Positions 20,466-32,470 of a DNA stretch of 64,000 bases are shown one piece after another (position 1 is the stretch's first letter; the number at the start of each line of letters is the position of its first letter). The position numbers and the translations under genes are program-made. A model generated the notes under the pieces. It was not told the origin of the DNA. It made no database searches and worked only from the letters and a program-made list of their open reading frames with translations. The stretch is from the NCBI GenBank assembly GCA_029207755.1, contig JARCOQ010000012.1, positions 20,447,740 through 20,511,739 of the forward strand, in the 5' to 3' direction. Source of the stretch: Chamaea fasciata (Eukaryota > Chordata > Aves > Passeriformes > Sylviidae).

Positions 20466-22005
20466 TAGTGCTGAAGTGTGGCCAGGGACTCCCTTAACTG
20501 GCAGCTTCTCTTTCTGGCAAAATTCCTGACAAAACAATAAGAAAAAAATCCTGTGCCTTGCCCACACCAGGCACGGATCCCCCAAGCCCCAGCAGAGACC
20601 TGCAGCAGTGCTGGCTCACCCTCGGGGCAGATGTGGGAGCTCGTACAGTAATCGGGCTCCGGGGCTGCTGGGGCCTTGTCTTTCCTCCTCTCTCCCCAAA
20701 GTCTCACATCCAGCACATAAACATTGCTGGCCCAAGGCTTCTCCATCAGCCACTAGTGATGTTCTCACTAGTGGTAATGGAGCAGGTCAGGCCCATAACT
20801 GCAGCAATAGGTCCTTAGTGAGCAGAACCTGAAGCAAGTTCATCAGCTGTCACTACTGACATGAATGAAATTCAGCTTGCCAGATGTTCTCTATATTTTT
20901 GTGTGTGATAAGTTCAGCACCAAACTCCCCAGAACACCCTTTCTGTGCACAGATTGACCACCAGCAAAGCACTGAGGAACTTTTGTTTCCTCAGTGGGGC
21001 TGTGGAAGAGCACAAAGCCCAGCAACTTCTGGGCAGAAGCACATTTCACCTGAGCTGTCCCTGAGCATCAAAGCACGGAGTCTTGTGTTTGTCAGGCAAG
21101 AACTGTTCACCTGGTGACCAATCCTAATTGCTCCTGTTACATCCAAAGTGCACCAAGACACTTGCGTAATTATTTCCAACACATTGCGCAGAGTTTGTCT
21201 GGTGAGCCAAGCAAACAGTTACCAGCCTGGATGACAACCCAGGGTGCCAGACTGCATTGCTGGTAAATACACGAAACTCTCCTGTTCTGCCTCCTCGATG
21301 TGCTCCTGCTAATGGTGCTTCATATGGCTTGGATTGGATCCTTCAGATTGTAAATGGCATCCTCCTTTTGGGTCTTGTTTCCATGTCACTGTATTGCTCT
21401 AATCTGCATTTGCACTCTTTCAGAGTTTTGATTGCTCCTTTTTGTAGAGCAGCTTTCATTGAAATGCTGATAAAATGTGCTAATTCAGGATCTTTTCAAG
21501 GTAAAATAAACCAAAGAGCCACGCTGCAAATTCAACAGTAGTTATTCCGTGGTCTTCAAGAGAAAGTTCCTTCTCCCTGTCTGATTCCTAGGCTGTAATC
21601 TCACAAGAGAGGTAGTGCCCTAACATTTGCATCTCTTGAGAGGAAGTTTATAGGTAGCAGGAAATGAGAAATTCCTGAGGCAGTCAGCGTCAAGTTATGC
21701 ATGCAGATAGCTCTTAACTCTCTCTGTGCTTTTCACAAACCATTCTCTGATGGGATTGCTGGCAGTCAGAAGGCTGGATGCAGAGTATGGGGGGGATTAG
21801 GTCGTTTTATCCCACAGGATCTTCTGAGGGCTGGATCTCCTCAGAAGTGGGTCAGTAGCTGTTTCTGATCCTGGCTGTTCTGTCTGTCTTGGCCGTAGTT
21901 TGTTTGCTCCCTGCTTGCCCAAGTGAGCTGAAGTGACCTGCACTGCAGAAGGAATATCGTGGCCAGATGTCCCCCCAAGTCCTGATCCCTCTCTTTGTGT
22001 TGCAG
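20466..22005 (+). other. Intron E3-E4 remainder, unit 1
   Basis: No exon or repeat family recognised between the microsatellite and exon E4. Several short open frames have no family match. Confidence 0.45.
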
Positions 22006-22127
22006 TCCTTTCTCCGTGGTTCCAGCCGAAGGAATTCTGGGCCCTGGTCACACCATGCAGGTGACAGTGGGATTTCACCCGCTGACGAGCGGTGACCATT
22101 TCGGGTCCCTGGTGGCGCGCTGCACAG
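22006..22127 (+). CDS. HYDIN: HYDIN exon E4, unit 1
   Basis: Phase 2 in, 1 out (TGCACAG|GTGAGT). Encodes PFSVVPAEGILGPGHTMQVT and VGFHPLTSGDHFGSL, matching 'PFSIEPAIGTL..GE...V.F.PQSVGDHSG'. Unit 2 differs by S/C, T/I and one silent change. Confidence 0.9.
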
Positions 22128-23429
22128 GTGAGTGCTGGGCAACGCATGGGACACAGGACAGTTCTCCACCATCACTCCCTGTTCATCCCCCTCAATTCCC
22201 TCTAGATGTACCTCCTCTGTTCCAGCTCTGCCCCAAAGAAAACTGAAATAGCTGGTGTTTAAATGGTTGAAAAAGTGGATCCCCTCTAACAGGGCTGAGA
22301 TTTTTGGAATTCTGTTTTGCTGGGTGTTGCAGAGTGGAGGAAGGAGGAACCCTGATTCTCCACTACTGTGTGGCTACGCCTGGGTGAAGTTTTATTTTAC
22401 TCCTGGGCAGTGCTGTATGTGAGCTGCGAGGTCTCCATCAGACTCTCTCCAATGCAGTGTATTTCTTGCACACCTCTGTCCTGTATGCCGCTTCTCCACT
22501 GGCTTGTCACAGACCCTTTTACTATGTTGCCCTCTACACATCCATGCAGTTTTTGCCTAATAACATCTTCAGGCCCTCAAGTTCCTGTATGGTGACAAAT
22601 CAAGACAAATTTTTCCTCGTCCCCATTTCCCAGGCCGTTCATGCTGTTGCAAACCTCTCACATCTCCCATTTGATTTCTAGACTGAGGAATCCCATTCAG
22701 ACTTCATATAGAAGCTGCTCTGTACTTATTAATCTTTCCTTGTCCTTTTGTATTTAACCTGAAGTGCTCCATCTTGGTTTTTGAGATCAGGACAATATGA
22801 AATATTTCAAGACTGATGGGGCTGTGGGTTTGGACAGGAAGATGACGATGATGATGATTTTTATGGTGTTCATTTTGTAGTGGTTTGTCATATTGCAAAG
22901 CCAGGCCGGTTGTGTTTCCTCTCCTGTGTCCCCTCCTGCTGTGGGCTGTCACTTCACCTGTTCCTCTGGGTCTCCTTTTTCTGCCCACATGCCCCCAGGC
23001 GTATTTGCTTGTCAGCAACAAGGGATCCAAGGGATCAGGAGGGGCAGGAGTCTCGTGGGATGCGCAGGGGAGACCTCGGCAAGCCAGGATTGACCAGGGC
23101 TCCTCAGTGTCACCTGAAGGACTTTGATGCAGAAATCCCAGTGGTCTGAGTGGGTCACCTGAGCACATCTGACAAATCCCACTGTACATACTGTCACCTT
23201 GGGGCCAAATCTCTACAAACACCTTGGAAATAAGGTGGTTAAGGAGGTGCCCAGGACATCCTCACGCCGTACACACAGAGCTGTCAGGACGTGATAAATG
23301 TACTGATCCATGGAACTGCTAATACATTTAAAAGCTATGACACTTTCTTCCGTGACCTGTGGTTTGCTTTGTTCCTTGTGCTTCCATCAGCAACTGAGCT
23401 AGCTGAGCAAAGACTCTGCTTTGTTCCAG

Positions 23430-23634
23430 GTGAAGAAAGTTTCTTCACATTCCTTTGCGCAGAAGCTGCAGATGTCAACATTGGATTGAGCACATATTCC
23501 ATGAAGGTTGAGAAGACTTTCATCACCACATCAAGCCACACAAGCATGTTCATCAGAAACAGGAGTAACATCACAGCCCACTTCCAGTGGAAGATGTTTC
23601 CTACTGAGGAAGCCGACAATGAAGAGAAGAGGAG
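23430..23634 (+). CDS. HYDIN: HYDIN exon E5, unit 1
   Basis: Phase 1 in, 2 out (AGGAG|GTTGGT). Encodes ADVNIGLSTYSMKVEKTFIT and IRNRSNITAHFQWKMF, a complete ASH start with N-R-S-N-I-x-A-H-F-x-W. One C/R difference from unit 2. Confidence 0.92.
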
Positions 23635-23769
23635 GTTGGTTTGAAAGATACGTTTCAGTGAGATACATGGCCCAAGACTGAAACTAATGCATGGCCTCAG
23701 GGGGGTGTTGGTGATTTTGAATGGTTTAGGCCAAGTAAACCATCCCTGGCATTAGGGTGTGTGTCCCTG

Positions 23770-24480
23770 GGCTGCAGGAGCTCAGCACAGCATTCCAGTT
23801 CCATTTATACTCCAACCAAGGATGGCATTTTGGGAAGGAAAGGTTGATTGCAATGACTGGTTTTCCTCAAGTTCTAATTGGGCTTTTGCCTCCCTAATCT
23901 TCTTCCTACATGACCTGGCAACATCCTTAAACGTTTCCTGAGTTGCCAGCCCCTCTTTGCAAAGGCGATACGCCCTCTTTTTTCCCCTTAGTTCCTTCCA
24001 AATCTCCTTGCCCATCCAGGCTCGTTGTCTTCCCTGTCAGCTCATCTTTCAGCACACAGGGACAGTCTGTTCCTGTGCCTTCAAGACTTCTTTCTTGAAG
24101 TATGTCCATCCTTCCTGTACCCCTTTGTTTGTAAAGGCTGTTTCCCAAGGTCCTCTCCAAAACAATCTCTTGAACAGGCCGAAGGCTGCCTTCCAGAAGA
24201 CCAGAGTGTAAGTTTTGTTGATGCCCCTCCTTGTTTCACTGAATGTTGAAAACTCTGTTATTTCACAGTCACTGTACCCCCAGACAGTGGTGAACAGATG
24301 AAGTTCTTTTAGTTCTTAGGGAATCTCCTGGTGATATCCAGTACCTGGATCCCAGGGAGGCAGCAGGCTTCCCTGTGGAACGGATCCGCTCGATATACAG
24401 GGCCCTCATTTCCCCTTAGAAGGGATTCACTTACTACCACTACCCTTCTTTTCTTCGTAATACTTTTTTCCAATTACATT
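23770..24480 (-). mobile_element. CR1 LINE fragment (antisense, internal part), unit 1
   Basis: The minus strand of 23782-24015 encodes a lysine-rich text (KKRAYRLCKEG, then KDVARSCRKKIREAKAQLEL) that resembles the region just upstream of reverse transcriptase in avian CR1 open frame 2. Neighbouring sequence to about 24480 also looks like common antisense avian CR1 sequence. It is truncated and has stops. The twin is at about 50455-51166. Confidence 0.6.
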
Positions 24481-25346
24481 TATTTTCATGCCAGTTTGTG
24501 TCCTAGCCTGTCACCAGGACATTTTGTTTTTCCTTACTTCCAGTCTTAGGGATGGTGTTAGCTCTAAGGCCTACTCTCCTGCTGTCAGAGATGCTTTTGA
24601 GATCTCAGAGCAGAGAGGACTTTTTTTTATGAGAGGAGCTAGTGCAGGATCCTTTCCCTCTCTGGCCATTCTACTACCATGCACTGGGATGGGACCCAAA
24701 TAGCTCTGGATCCGGAAAAGATGATCTCTCCAGGAGTTTGCTGTCTGTCTCCTGCACCAAGAAGTCCCTTCCCCTCTCACAGCCTCTGTTTTCATGCATA
24801 TAAAACCTTGGATGTCACTGAAGGGATGCGGTGCCTGAATTCATCAATTTCCTTTGGAAGTGCTCTGGGATGCTCTTGTGAAAGGCAGAGTAGGGAACAG
24901 GGCAGGTCCAAAATGGAAGAAACAAAGAGCGATGCTGGTAACACGTAACCACAACCCAGCTTCGTCTCCCTTTCCCAGGGAAGTCCTGCAGTGGGTGCTC
25001 CGTGATCTTTATCTGCTTCCCCCGAGCAGCTCAGTGGTAGGAAAAGCCAGCTGAGGTGGCTGGTGGATTCTCCCTAAGTTTTGGCAGAGGCTTTGAGGCA
25101 GGAGACTCTCTTGAGGGATGCTGGCTTTCCAAAGCTCTCCTGAGCTTGCAAGTGTGGAGTAAAGCTACCTGCTGAGCTAGTGCACAACAAGTTATCTTCT
25201 GATCCAATTGGGACCCTCGTGGCTTGGGGTCAGCCCTTGCTGGGGAGCTGCCGCTCCTCCCCAAGTGCTTTGCTCTCCCGCACTTCCGCTTCTCTCTGCA
25301 AATATATTAAATGACCTGCTGGCTTTGTCTCTCCCTGCGGCTGCAG

Positions 25347-25540
25347 GCAGTGTGATTTGCTGGAGCCACCACCAAAGGTCTGGATGGAAGACTTCATGGA
25401 GGAGAAAAAAATAAAGAAGGTGAAGGGCTTTTGTGAAAATCGCACCGCCCTCCTGAGCCAAAAGGTCCAGGAGGAGAAGGCAAAGGTGCAAGAAGACCCC
25501 CTGCTGTTCTCCAATGACTTTTGTTTTCATTGAGCCAATG
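25347..25540 (+). pseudogene. HYDIN: HYDIN exon E6, unit 1, one-base insertion with premature stop
   Basis: Encodes WMEDFMEEKKIKK and ENRTALLSQKVQEEKAKVQE, a charged helical insert that HYDIN also has at this place. Near the end the unit 1 sequence after GAC is TTTTGTTTTC, nine bases before CATTGAG. Unit 2 has eight T in the same place. The extra base turns NDFFFIEPM into a frame ending at TGA 25531-25533, ten bases before the intact donor. One other A/S difference. Confidence 0.88.
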
Positions 25541-25565
25541 GTAAGTGATAGCTGAGAACCTCATT

Positions 25566-25710
25566 TTCCTCCTCTTCCTTCTCTTCCTTCTCTTTCTCCT
25601 TGTCCTCCTCCTCTTCCTTCTCCTCCTTCTCCTCCTTCTCCTCCTCCTCCTCTTCCTCCTCCTCCTCCTCCTCCTCTTCCTTCTCCTCCTCCTCCTCCTC
25701 TTCCTCCTCC
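25566..25710. repeat. CCT/TCC polypyrimidine tract, unit 1
   Basis: About 145 bases of CCT/CTT triplet-like repeats begin about 25 bases after the E6 donor. The minus strand gives spurious poly-arginine frames. Unit 2 has 39 more bases. Confidence 0.95.
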
Positions 25711-26758
25711 AGCCCACCCTACCCCCGCCCCTTCCCCCGGGTGCGGTCACTCAGCAGGTCCTCAGGTGGCTCGGTGTGCTCAGAGGGAGGACATGGAGTT
25801 TCTGGTGCGGCTGCAGAGCTCACTGCTGAAAGTATTTCTGCCCTGCAGGCTCAAGGCAGGGCTGGGAGCCTGACAAAGCTGAGCTCTGCTGCCAGGGCTC
25901 GAGCTCAGGGCACTCCGTGTCCTTGAAGTGTCCACAGGGAGCAGTTTTTGTAGGTAGGGGCTCCCCCGACACGTGCTGCTGCGTGGGGTTCAGCGGAGGG
26001 TGTTGGAGCAGTGCCAGTTCACGGATTGACCTGAAGCATGCAAGGGTTCGCTGGGAAAAGGAGGCCAAATTCAGCCCAAGGTTAATCGTAGAAATGCCTG
26101 TCCCTTCCTCTAACCACGACTCGCACTGTTTGTGAGTCTCCCAGTGTCATCTGTGAGCCTGGACACAAGGGTGGGAGGTTATAATGGGCATTTTGAGTTC
26201 TCTTGCACACGGGGACAGTAAACCTTTTCTTTTTCTGTTTATGCAAGCAAACGCCCATGTCCTCCCATCAGCCAGAGCCCTGATTCTGAGTATTGGCATT
26301 GTGAGAGATGATGAATGCCTGGTGTCTGCACAGTGCAAAATCCCTTCTCATCCTGGAGTAAATCCTAGAATAATCCCAACCTCTGCTTTCTTTGAAAAAA
26401 GGTTAAACTAATATTTTTCTTTCCAAGGAAGGGGATCGTGTTCTTGGTTACTCCTATGGCCCGTCTAAGGCCAAGAGCCACCAGTGCACAATGGCAGTTA
26501 GGTACCACTGTAGCTGACTGCAGCATGATGTGACCAGGAGCTTGTGTCAGAGCAGCAGGAACATTGTGGAGAGTGGGGGCTGATCAGCTGAGCATTGAGA
26601 GCGCCCAGTGGTGTGTTGAGCTGGGTTTAGAGTGTTTCCTTGGGCTCCTTATGTTGTTCACTCATCACTGATGCTCTAAAGAAAGGCTTAGAGGAGTGGT
26701 TGAAAACAAGAAGTGTGAAGTTTGAAGATAAATCTTTTTCTGTCTCTTTCTGTTTCAG

Positions 26759-26858
26759 GAGGGAGAGATTGGGCCACGTTGTTCGGCTGAAATCAAGGTG
26801 ACCTTTAAACCCCTGGAAGCACTGGAGTATCAGAGTGTGGCCTACTGTGACATCTCAG
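26759..26858 (+). CDS. HYDIN: HYDIN exon E7, unit 1
   Basis: Phase 0 in, 1 out (CTCAG|GTACAG). Encodes CSAEIKVTFKPLEALEYQSV and AYCDIS, matching 'SAEITVYFNPLEA..YQ...YCDI.G'. Identical in unit 2. Confidence 0.92.
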
Positions 26859-27581
26859 GTACAGCTCCTTTCCCCTGCTTCTCTCACCCACAGTGAAGCC
26901 ATGGAGCAAGCCTGAGCCCACTGGGCTCCCATGTAACTGCTGGGAAGAGTTCCTGGTCAGCAGGGCAGTGCTGGCACATCCCCAGTGTCCCTGCAGCTTC
27001 CAGGGAGTCTCCCATGCAAGGCCAGGGCTCGGAACACCTGTGTCTGGATTGCTGATCCCAGAACAACCCAGGCAGTGCAGGGAGATCTTTTCATGGCACG
27101 GCTTTGCCAGCATTTCCTCAAAGGCCAAGCAGCTACAGAGCAGAACAGCTTTAGTGAACAAGCACTAAGCCCCTCTAGACCACTGACCTCCAGGATGGGT
27201 CCATTTGACGTGGATCCATCATCAGGCAGTAGGAGCTGAGTTAGAAATGTGCTCCCTGAGCCTGGATCACCTCCAGACACCACCAGGCCAGCAGGGGCGG
27301 AGCCCCACTGAGCCCAGGGTGTTGGTAGAAGGACCACCCTTGGCCAGCACCTGCTTCTCTCCCTGTGTGGGAATTGTCACCTTGCAGCTCTCAGTCTGTG
27401 CAAACAGAACACAGTGCCGAGTGTCAGAAGTGGAGGACAGCAGTCCTGTGCTGCTGGGCCAGGTGGTTTGGCAGTTGTTGCCTGGCAGTTTGCCAGGTAG
27501 CAATTGCCAAAGTCTTCGTGAGCTTTGTGCCTTCACCGAATGGATTTCAAAGCTCCTCTAAGTGCATGGGGAGGAAACCCT

Positions 27582-27856
27582 AGAGTCATAGTATGTTAAG
27601 GATGGAACGGACCTCAAAGACTGTCTAGTGCCAAGGCCCCTGCCATGGGCAGGGACACCTCCCACTAGACCAGGTAGCTCCAAGCCCCATCCAGCCTGGC
27701 TTTCAACACTTTCAGGGCTGGAACCTCCACAACTCCCCTGGGGAACCTACTCCAGCGTCTCACCACCTCACAGTAAAAAAATTCTTCTCAATATCTAACC
27801 TAAATTTCCTTTCTTTCAATTTATACCTGTCACTCCTTGGCCTGTCGCTACAGGAC
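27582..27856 (-). mobile_element. CR1 LINE 3' end, antisense, unit 1
   Basis: The classic avian CR1 tail in reverse orientation: an AGTCATAGTATG-type start, then AACGGACCTCAAAG, CCATGGGCAGGGACACCTCC, CCAGCCTGGC and TCACCACCTCACAGTAAA. The 3' end of CR1 is at the left. The twin is at 54305-54579. Confidence 0.9.
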
Positions 27857-28100
27857 ACCAGAGATGTTTTAAACTCAGCAAACTGGTGGCTAAAATTGGA
27901 AACCAGCCCAAGGAATGGGTTAGAAATTGCAAGTCAGCCCCAGGGGATATCTCCTGAGGGAAGAGAAGGGTCCATATCTTCTGCTGCAGCATCAAGAGCT
28001 GGTTGCATGCAGCTCAGATTTAGGGTCTAGCATTGAGGCAGCCTGGAAAATCCAGTAGAACAGAGGGAATTATTGTACTGAAATGGACATCTCTCCCCAG

Positions 28101-28219
28101 GCCGTGAGAGCAGGCTGGCCCTGCGCCTCAGAGGGGAAGGCCGCAGACCCTTGGTTGAACTCAGCTGTGATACCCTGAACCTTGGGGAAGTTTTTGTCAA
28201 AACCGCCCACACCCATGAG
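28101..28219 (+). CDS. HYDIN: HYDIN exon E8, unit 1
   Basis: Phase 1 in, 0 out (CATGAG|GTGAGC). Encodes GRESRLALRLRGEGRRPLVE, then DTLNLGEVFVKTAHTHE. It matches 'GREIRLPLRIKGEG' and 'LDIGKVF.GSAH'. One R/H difference from unit 2. Confidence 0.92.
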
Positions 28220-28349
28220 GTGAGCACCAGGGGTTGGGATGGATCCTGATGGCTCCTGAGGCAGCAGCAAGCCTGGTGGACCTGTGGAATTCCTGGCAAC
28301 CTGGGCAGTTGTGAGCAGGGAATATCTGATGTACCGGTCAAATCTGGGC

Positions 28350-28365
28350 GGGGGGGGGGGGGGGG
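28350..28365. repeat. Poly-G run, unit 1
   Basis: Sixteen consecutive G; unit 2 has eighteen at 55073-55090. Length is prone to sequencing error. Confidence 0.85.
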
Positions 28366-29397
28366 TGTTCCAGAAAAATGTGTCTGTTGTTCATGAAGCC
28401 CCAGTCCCTTCTTTTGGGCAGCCTTCCATAGGGATCAGCTGGGAGGCTTCCTGCAAAACAACCCCTTTTGACCCAACGCTGGGTCAAAAAGCTGTTCAGA
28501 GGCTTTTGTGGCAGCACCAGACACAAGGCACCTTTGTACTGGGCTGTTCAGAAGCAGCTGGGACAAGCTGGCTACATTTGAGCTTCAGTCCACCGCAAAC
28601 AACTTTTAGTCAAGTGTCTCCTGCTCATTCCTGGAAGTCACAGGAAAGCCATCCAGCCTCCTGGCTCAGTGCAGGCCCTTGCAAAGGGCTTGAGGATTCT
28701 TTCCCTTGCTGTCCAATCCCTCACCACACTTCAGGCTTGGTGCATCTCTGGCTCTACAAAGAGAAAAGTGTTCCTGGGAATAAAGCAAAAGATTTTTCTA
28801 CCTATTTGCCTCCCCCCTGTTGGGGGTCAAGTTTGCAAAAAAAAAGAGAGAGCAACTGAAAGAGGCAGAAAACGAGGCACTACATCATGCCAGACACTTT
28901 CAGAAGTTTGGTTGTGGAAGAGAAAGACACGTTGAGTTTTCTTACCAAAAGATGGCGCTGTCTGTACATTTTGATGTTGATGCCTCCTTCTCAGTGTATT
29001 GTTTTCACGGTATGGGAAAAGGTAAATGCGTAGATACGGTACTGCTGGAGCTGTGCTGACTGGGGCAGCAGCAGCTCTGTGGTGATTCACTACGCAGCTG
29101 CAATCACCCCACGTTGCTCTCAGGGCCAGGTCTGAATGAGCTTGGTGCTACTGACCAGAGGTGGACTGCTCTGTGTCCGTGGGATAACCCCAGGGTGACT
29201 CCAGTTATGTGGAGTTATGTGAGCTTCGCATGAAAACCCAAAGGCAGAACTTGTCCTGTTGTATTTTTTTGACTTCTGCCGTCCAGCAGCACAAAGCATC
29301 TTCTGCCTTTTCTGGGTGTTAATTGCGCCATTAGAAAATGACTCCCAAGAAGGGAAGATTTCACGTGTACTTGCATTTTGTTTTCTTGCTGCTGCAG

Positions 29398-29621
29398 GTG
29401 AAACTGATGAACAAAGGAGTTCTTGATGCTCCCTTCACCTATATCCCTTCAAACACGGAAGTGGGCTGCTGCTTCAAGTTTGTACCCGAGGAGGGCCTCA
29501 TTGCACCAGGTGGGATCCAGACTATTCAGATCTCCTTGGATGCCGCCGTGTTGGGGCGGTTTGAGGAACCATTCCAGTTCCGTGTGGCTGGATCTCCTAC
29601 GCCTGTGATCCTGACCATCGA
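29398..29621 (+). CDS. HYDIN: HYDIN exon E9, unit 1
   Basis: Phase 0 in, 2 out (ATCGA|GTAAGG). Encodes LMNKGVLDAPFTYIP, FKFVPEEGLIAPGGIQTIQI and FEEPFQFRVAGSPTPVILTI, closely matching vertebrate HYDIN. Identical in unit 2. Confidence 0.94.
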
Positions 29622-31534
29622 GTAAGGACTCTGGGAGCTTACTCTGGGTGGGCACATCTGTAGCTGTCTCTGGGACATCCCCCACCTACCTCATTTTGGG
29701 GTCGGGCAGAGAAAAAAGATGTTTCCTGAGGTCTTAATCTCTGCTCTGATCCTGGCATTGCCTTAGTGTGGGGGTGCCTGCTGCCCTGTGTGGTACCCGG
29801 GAGCTGGAATGACTCCTCCCTGCAGGGATGTCCCTCTGCCTTGGGCCATGGCAGGCAGTGGCATGGATCAGCTTTGGGCAGTAGCTGCTCTGGGATGTCC
29901 CCCCTGAGCACCCAGCAAGGCCCCCAGGGCTTTGGAGATGGGCCAGCCTGGGTGATTCTCCACCAGCAGCAGTGTTTTGAAAAACTTCTGTTAATAATCC
30001 ATCCCAAACGGGCAGCAGCAGCCTCCCCTCACTTCTCATGGCCATGCATGGAGGCAGGCTGTGCTCCGAGCTCCTGTGCAGAGTGCTCTGCTACCTCCTT
30101 TCCACAGCCAGGAAAAGGCTGATGTGGGAGACAGGGAACTGTGCAGCAGGAACCGTCCCAAGGACATGGGCTTCATCCCATAATCCTGGCCCTGCAGAAG
30201 GGAGAAGGGGTGATGATGGGGGAGGCAGAGCTCAGTCCTCAGGACCACAGCAGCATGAGGGCTTGTCCCTGCTAGCCTGAGGCGTGTGCTGGTAGGATAA
30301 CGTAGTGTAAGCAGGAAAGCTGATGCTGGCTGCTCTGGAGCTTTGGAGCTAGGCTGCTGCTGTTGGGAGGCACTGGATCAGGGCAATAAAGAAATGAAAG
30401 CAATCTGCAGTTGATTATACCAATAAGATAAGGGAGATGGATTAAAAAGAACATGAAACTTATTACTTAGCAGGAGAACAGTGTTGACTAGGTCTGCCCA
30501 TAGTAGAGAAACAACTACACTGGCTTTGCTTTTGGAGAAAAAGTGCTGCTATTTTTATTTTGGAAATCAAGAGGGAACCTTTCACCATCAAATAATTGAT
30601 TCTCCTCTGTCCCTCCCCCAAACTGGTCATGCGTGGGATGTTATTCCATAAGCAGCTTTCTCCTTGAGCAAGAGAAGGTGTCTCTTGTTGAGATGTGTAG
30701 AGCGGAGCCAGGGACAGTCCTGTGAACACAGTAGAAGACACAGTTCACTGGTCCTTGACTTTTAACCAAAAGGCAGGGTGCGCATTGATTGGCGTCAACC
30801 ATGAAATAAACTCGTGTTGGGCAGCTTCAAGTGCTGCCTTCAGTGGATGTTGGTGACTTTTAGTGCCTGTCTGCTGAGTTCAAGGCCAGGGGAGGAGGTG
30901 TGGTAGATTCAGGACACCCATGTTTGGTTGTTTAAGCTATTGCTCCTGGCTGTGCCAGCTGGTGCACTAGTGACAAGCTGGTCCTTTCCTCTAGGATTCA
31001 TCTGTCCACTGTGTAGAACTGTTAATGCTCTTTTTGGAGGATGTTTGGGGCTCCCCTGGCTTCATGTCTCAAAACTCTGTCTGTAATGATTGTGTGGGTC
31101 AAAATCTCCTGAGAAAGCTCCTCCATGGGAAGACCAGTTACAGCCAAGTAGCAAAGCAGGGAACCTGTGGCTGGAAAGGCTGGTTACAGAAGTTTGTGGG
31201 GACACCTTTATGTCCATCCCATTACAGATGGGGAAACTGAGGCACGGAGACAGGTCTGGGTGGATGTTCAGGGTCCCTCATGGGACCACCGGCAACTTGG
31301 GGGCTTTTCCTGCCTGCCCTGCGTCCAAAGCCCCATCAGTGGCTGTGGGCTGCTGGCCTCTTGGCTTTAGCTGCCTCCTGTGCACATGGACACTGTGCTG
31401 AGCACATGGTGGTGTGTTGATTTGAAACCCACGATGCCCCTGACACCAGGTTTTGTGCCCCCAAGCCATGACAGCCGGAGGCTTTGCAATTCCCTTTAAC
31501 TCAGCCATTTCCTCCTGTGTCCCTGTCATCGCAG
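29622..31534 (+). other. Intron E9-E10, unit 1
   Basis: About 1.9 kb; no exon, RNA gene or repeat family recognised. Twin at 56347-58259. Confidence 0.5.
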
Positions 31535-31602
31535 GGGGTGTGTCGTCGGGCCGACTTTACACTTCGACACCGATGAGCTCGACTTCGGTGACATCTCCTT
31601 TG
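31535..31602 (+). CDS. HYDIN: HYDIN exon E10, unit 1
   Basis: Phase 2 in, 1 out (TTTG|GTGAGT). Encodes GCVVGPTLHFDTDELDFGDI, then SFG, an ASH entry strand matching 'GCVIGPTFHF....LHFGDVSFG'. Identical in unit 2. Confidence 0.93.
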
Positions 31603-31792
31603 GTGAGTGTTCCCTGCGCTGGGACACAGCGGGAGGGATCTGTGTGCTCCAAAATGGAGCACTTGAACGTAAAAGCATCCAGCACTGCTCATGTTCTGCC
31701 ACAACAGCCTCTTCAGGGTGTGAACTGCAGGTGCCTCAGGTAGCATTTTGCCATTGTGGGATCAAATAGGAGCAAGTATTTTCTGGTGTCTC

Positions 31793-32470
31793 TGTCCTGG
31801 TTTAAAAGACAGATTCTGCCAAGGAAGGTGGCAATCTTCACGGAATGGAATGATGACCCTCCTCTCTCCAAATTACTATACCTTTGAAATTACAGGGCTT
31901 CCAGGCAAAAATATGGAAAAGGAATAGCAGTTCGTTACTAGAGTATATCCGGACAGCACAGACAACAACGCAATGCCAGAAGTTTCCAACCCACCGAGTC
32001 CTGTTTTCCCCTTTGGTGTGGTTATGATCACAGGCTGGAGGAGCGGTGGGCTCTGGCAGGGCAGTGATTTCCCTCCCAGCCGGCACGGGCAGGGAGGGAA
32101 GGAGGAAATCGCTGCTTTTGCAAACTACGGGCAGCAGGAGATGTGGGCACTGGCAATCGGGAGCAGGCAGAAGCGGGGACGGCGGGCAGGTTCGATCACG
32201 GTGCTGAGCCCGGCGTCAAGCGCACGACGTCCCGCAGCAGCACGCTGCCGACCTTCCCGAGCCCCGGCGGAAGGACGGAAAGGTCTGCCCCCTGCAAACC
32301 TCGGCTCCGACTTCACAACCGCCCGCGGCATCACGGCACAGCTCCCAAAGAGCCCCGGATGGAAAAGCCCACCCGCACAGCCGAGACCACCCCAAACCCC
32401 CTGTATTTCCCTTCCCAGACTGAGGCCAAAATTCACTACGAAACCTAAACTCATAACAATGAAGTTGTTG
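31793..32470 (-). mobile_element. Antisense avian LTR-like element, unit 1
   Basis: It starts with TGTCCTGGTTTAAAAGACAG, the complement of an LTR end in CA. It continues with TTTGAAATTACAGGGCTTCC and CAGGCAAAAATATGG, text I associate with common avian LTRs read in antisense. A CpG-rich part at 32010-32400 contains a 197-codon open frame with no family match. The right boundary and the target-site duplication were not resolved. Twin at 58518-59195. Confidence 0.55.

Noticed and set aside
20174..20585. Open frames of 100-190 codons on both strands with repeating EGKGR or LPFPS text (also 46786-47432)
   Set aside because: They are generated by the (GGGAA)n microsatellite, which has no stops in these frames; there are no splice or family signals.
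25394..25750. Poly-arginine/lysine frames on the minus strand and poly-Leu/Ser frames on the plus strand (also 51877-52552)
   Set aside because: They are the translation of the CCT/CTT simple repeat following HYDIN exon E6.
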